DNA from: Clostridiales bacterium | Lineage (GTDB): Bacteria; Bacillota; Clostridia; Oscillospirales; Ruminococcaceae | Assembly (NCBI GenBank): GCA_012523875.1 | Contig: JAAYSW010000061.1 | Location: 1-5,523, forward strand | Length of the DNA stretch: 5,523 bases | Direction: 5' to 3' | Shown here: positions 4,126 to 5,523 of the stretch, in pieces | Numbering within the stretch: the stretch's first letter is position 1 | Layout: each line of letters begins with the position of its first letter | The notes under the pieces: generated by a model | Seen by the model: only the letters and a program-made list of their open reading frames with translations | What the model was told of the DNA's origin: nothing | Databases searched by the model: none | Translations under genes and position numbers: made by a program

Positions 4126-5523
4126 GAAAAGTCCATCTTGGATAAATTTTTCTTTTAAGTTTAAACAAAATAAAAAAACATTTATAATGCTGATAATTTT
4201 ACAGCTTATCTCACTGCCTTTGTTTTTGGCCATGGCTATTGATAGCTTTAATAAAACTTCGAGTTCAACAGCAGTTAGCATGGCAGGATATGCAATAATT
4301 GCAATAATAAGCATGGGTATATCTATATTACTTGGGATAACTATAGCTACAAATACTTTTGCCCATCTTCATAAAAAATCAATAGTAGATATGGATTATT
4401 CATTACCGATATCTATTAAGGACCGTTTTTTTAGTAGCTTTTTATCAGGGCTTTTAACTTATACTGTACCATATATAGGGGCGATGGTATTAAGCTTAAT
4501 AATTAATGCATTTGGTCTTGCATTAAATACGGCATGGAATAGAACATTTGGTGGTTACACTGGCGAGTTAATAAAACTTATGGTTGTTGGATTTTTTATC
4601 ATGCTTTTTGTCTATACCCTATCAGTGTTTATTACTACCTGTTGTGGAACGCTTTTTGAAAGTATAGCTTATATTTTCATAATAAATATTTTAATTCCAT
4701 CATCAATTGCAATCTTTTTTCTTGCTAAGGCATCTAATTTATATGGAATATCAATTGACCAGACTGTGATAAACGCAATTAAATATTCAAGCCCAATTGG
4801 GGGGCTAACCTTTGCGGGCGAGATTATAAGTGAAATAGATTATGGAATCCTAAGCGTTAGTAATTTCTTTAGGTGGATTATTATATATTCATTAGTGATT
4901 GTTGGAGTCTTTATACTAACATACCTGCTTTATAAAAAGCGTAGGGCTGAGGATGTTTCAAAACCATTTGTCTATAACCTTTTATATTATATAGTTGTAA
5001 GTCTTATCACTTTTAATATTTTAATGGTTGTTACAGAGGAAAAATATTTGCTTATACCACTTTTAATCTTCAGTGGAGTGGTTTATCTAATTTTCGATGT
5101 GGTGAAAAACAGAGGATTTAAGAAAATTCATATGACAGTAGTTCGTTATGGTATCACGGCAGTATCTTCAATAGTTTTAAGTGGTATAATTTCAGCTACA
5201 AACTTCTTTGGAATTGAATACTATGTGCCAGCAGAAAATATGGTTAAAAGCATTACATTTGAATCATTTGATGGGAGTATGGCTTATGACAATACCGTTC
5301 AAGGATTTACAACCGATAATCCAAAGGTTATTACTGCGTTAACAAAGACACATGAGGATATTATTGATAATTTTAAGGAAGATGAAGATTTTAGAAAAAG
5401 ATATTTATATTCTTATTATGATGAAAGTAAATATTATGTAAGTTTTACCTATAATATGAAAACAGGAAATAAATCTAGTCGTGAGTATAGATTAACCTTT
5501 GAGCAAATGCTTATGCTTTCAGA
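4097..5523 (+). CDS. ABC transporter permease with extracytoplasmic C-terminal region; cut by the window end
   Basis: The frame is open from ATG 4097 to the last base: 475 codons with no stop, so the 3' end is missing. The protein begins with a short basic cytoplasmic stretch (residues 1-28) and then shows about nine hydrophobic segments, roughly at 29-49, 63-86, 115-140, 158-182, 186-209, 258-278, 291-312, 316-334 and 350-371. After segment two comes VDMDYSLPISIKDRFFSSFLSG (97-118), the cytoplasmic coupling stretch seen as SLP-[IL]-[ST] in bacterial ABC-2-like permeases. From about 372 the chain turns polar (SFDGSMAYDNTVQGFTTDNP, THEDIIDNF, SYYDESKYYVSFTYNMKTG), consistent with a soluble domain outside the membrane; it resembles the DUF6449-type tail of clostridial permeases, recognised from memory only. 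It should pair with the ATPase just upstream and be co-regulated by the GntR protein. The start is set by GGAGG at 4083-4087. Substrate unknown. Confidence 0.88.
   Translation, partial: MISTLLKINKKSPSWINFSFKFKQNKKTFIMLIILQLISLPLFLAMAIDSFNKTSSSTAVSMAGYAIIAIISMGISILLGITIATNTFAHLHKKSIVDMDYSLPISIKDRFFSSFLSGLLTYTVPYIGAMVLSLIINAFGLALNTAWNRTFGGYTGELIKLMVVGFFIMLFVYTLSVFITTCCGTLFESIAYIFIINILIPSSIAIFFLAKASNLYGISIDQTVINAIKYSSPIGGLTFAGEIISEIDYGILSVSNFFRWIIIYSLVIVGVFILTYLLYKKRRAEDVSKPFVYNLLYYIVVSLITFNILMVVTEEKYLLIPLLIFSGVVYLIFDVVKNRGFKKIHMTVVRYGITAVSSIVLSGIISATNFFGIEYYVPAENMVKSITFESFDGSMAYDNTVQGFTTDNPKVITALTKTHEDIIDNFKEDEDFRKRYLYSYYDESKYYVSFTYNMKTGNKSSREYRLTFEQMLMLS

Noticed and set aside
4051..4314. Minus-strand frame across the ATPase-permease junction
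   Set aside because: It lies opposite two well-supported overlapping coding regions and has no ribosome binding site; its hydrophobic look mirrors the AT-rich membrane codons on the other strand.

Overview
The window is AT-rich DNA with strong AGGAGG-type ribosome binding sites, TTGACA/TATAAT-type promoters and short intergenic distances. Together with the protein types (a clostridial-style Ogg glycosylase, a YtrA-like GntR regulator with its ABC transporter, and a GT4 glycosyltransferase) this points to a member of the Clostridia (Bacillota). I cannot place it at genus level from the sequence alone.

Layout. (1) Positions 1-1023 hold the 3' part of a GT4 glycosyltransferase gene on the plus strand; its start lies before the window. 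(2) Positions 1024-1193 are an intergenic stretch visibly richer in G and C than its surroundings, made of consecutive hairpins; it lies between two convergent genes. (3) Positions 1194-1454 (minus) encode an 86-residue protein with one C-terminal membrane segment. A textbook intrinsic terminator pointing in the plus direction is embedded inside this gene, antisense to it, and would stop transcription coming from the glycosyltransferase. (4) Positions 1455-1810 carry no convincing gene. They contain a 7+7 bp dyad and a cluster of DnaA-box-like 9-mers arranged as two 33-bp direct repeats, followed by very AT-rich DNA. (5) Positions 1811-2635 (minus) encode an OGG1-type 8-oxoguanine DNA glycosylase/AP lyase. 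(6) Positions 2636-2845 form a divergent promoter region with one good sigma-A-type promoter in each direction and a possible operator. (7) From 2846 to the window end (plus) runs a tightly coupled operon: a YtrA-subfamily GntR repressor, an ABC ATPase (4-bp overlap), and a large ABC permease (29-bp overlap) that stays open to the last base.

The three operon genes form one unit: the small repressor, which has no ligand-binding domain, probably controls its own promoter, and the ATPase probably pairs with the downstream multi-spanning permease, which carries an extracytoplasmic C-terminal region. In characterised YtrA-type systems such operons respond to cell-envelope stress; the substrate here is unknown. 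The glycosyltransferase, the small membrane protein and the glycosylase are separate units.

The most unusual items are the antisense terminator that shares nine codons and an A8 tract with the small membrane-protein gene, the DnaA-box-like repeat cluster without a visible dnaA, and the multi-hairpin intergenic element. I see no complete, clearly new multi-gene system.
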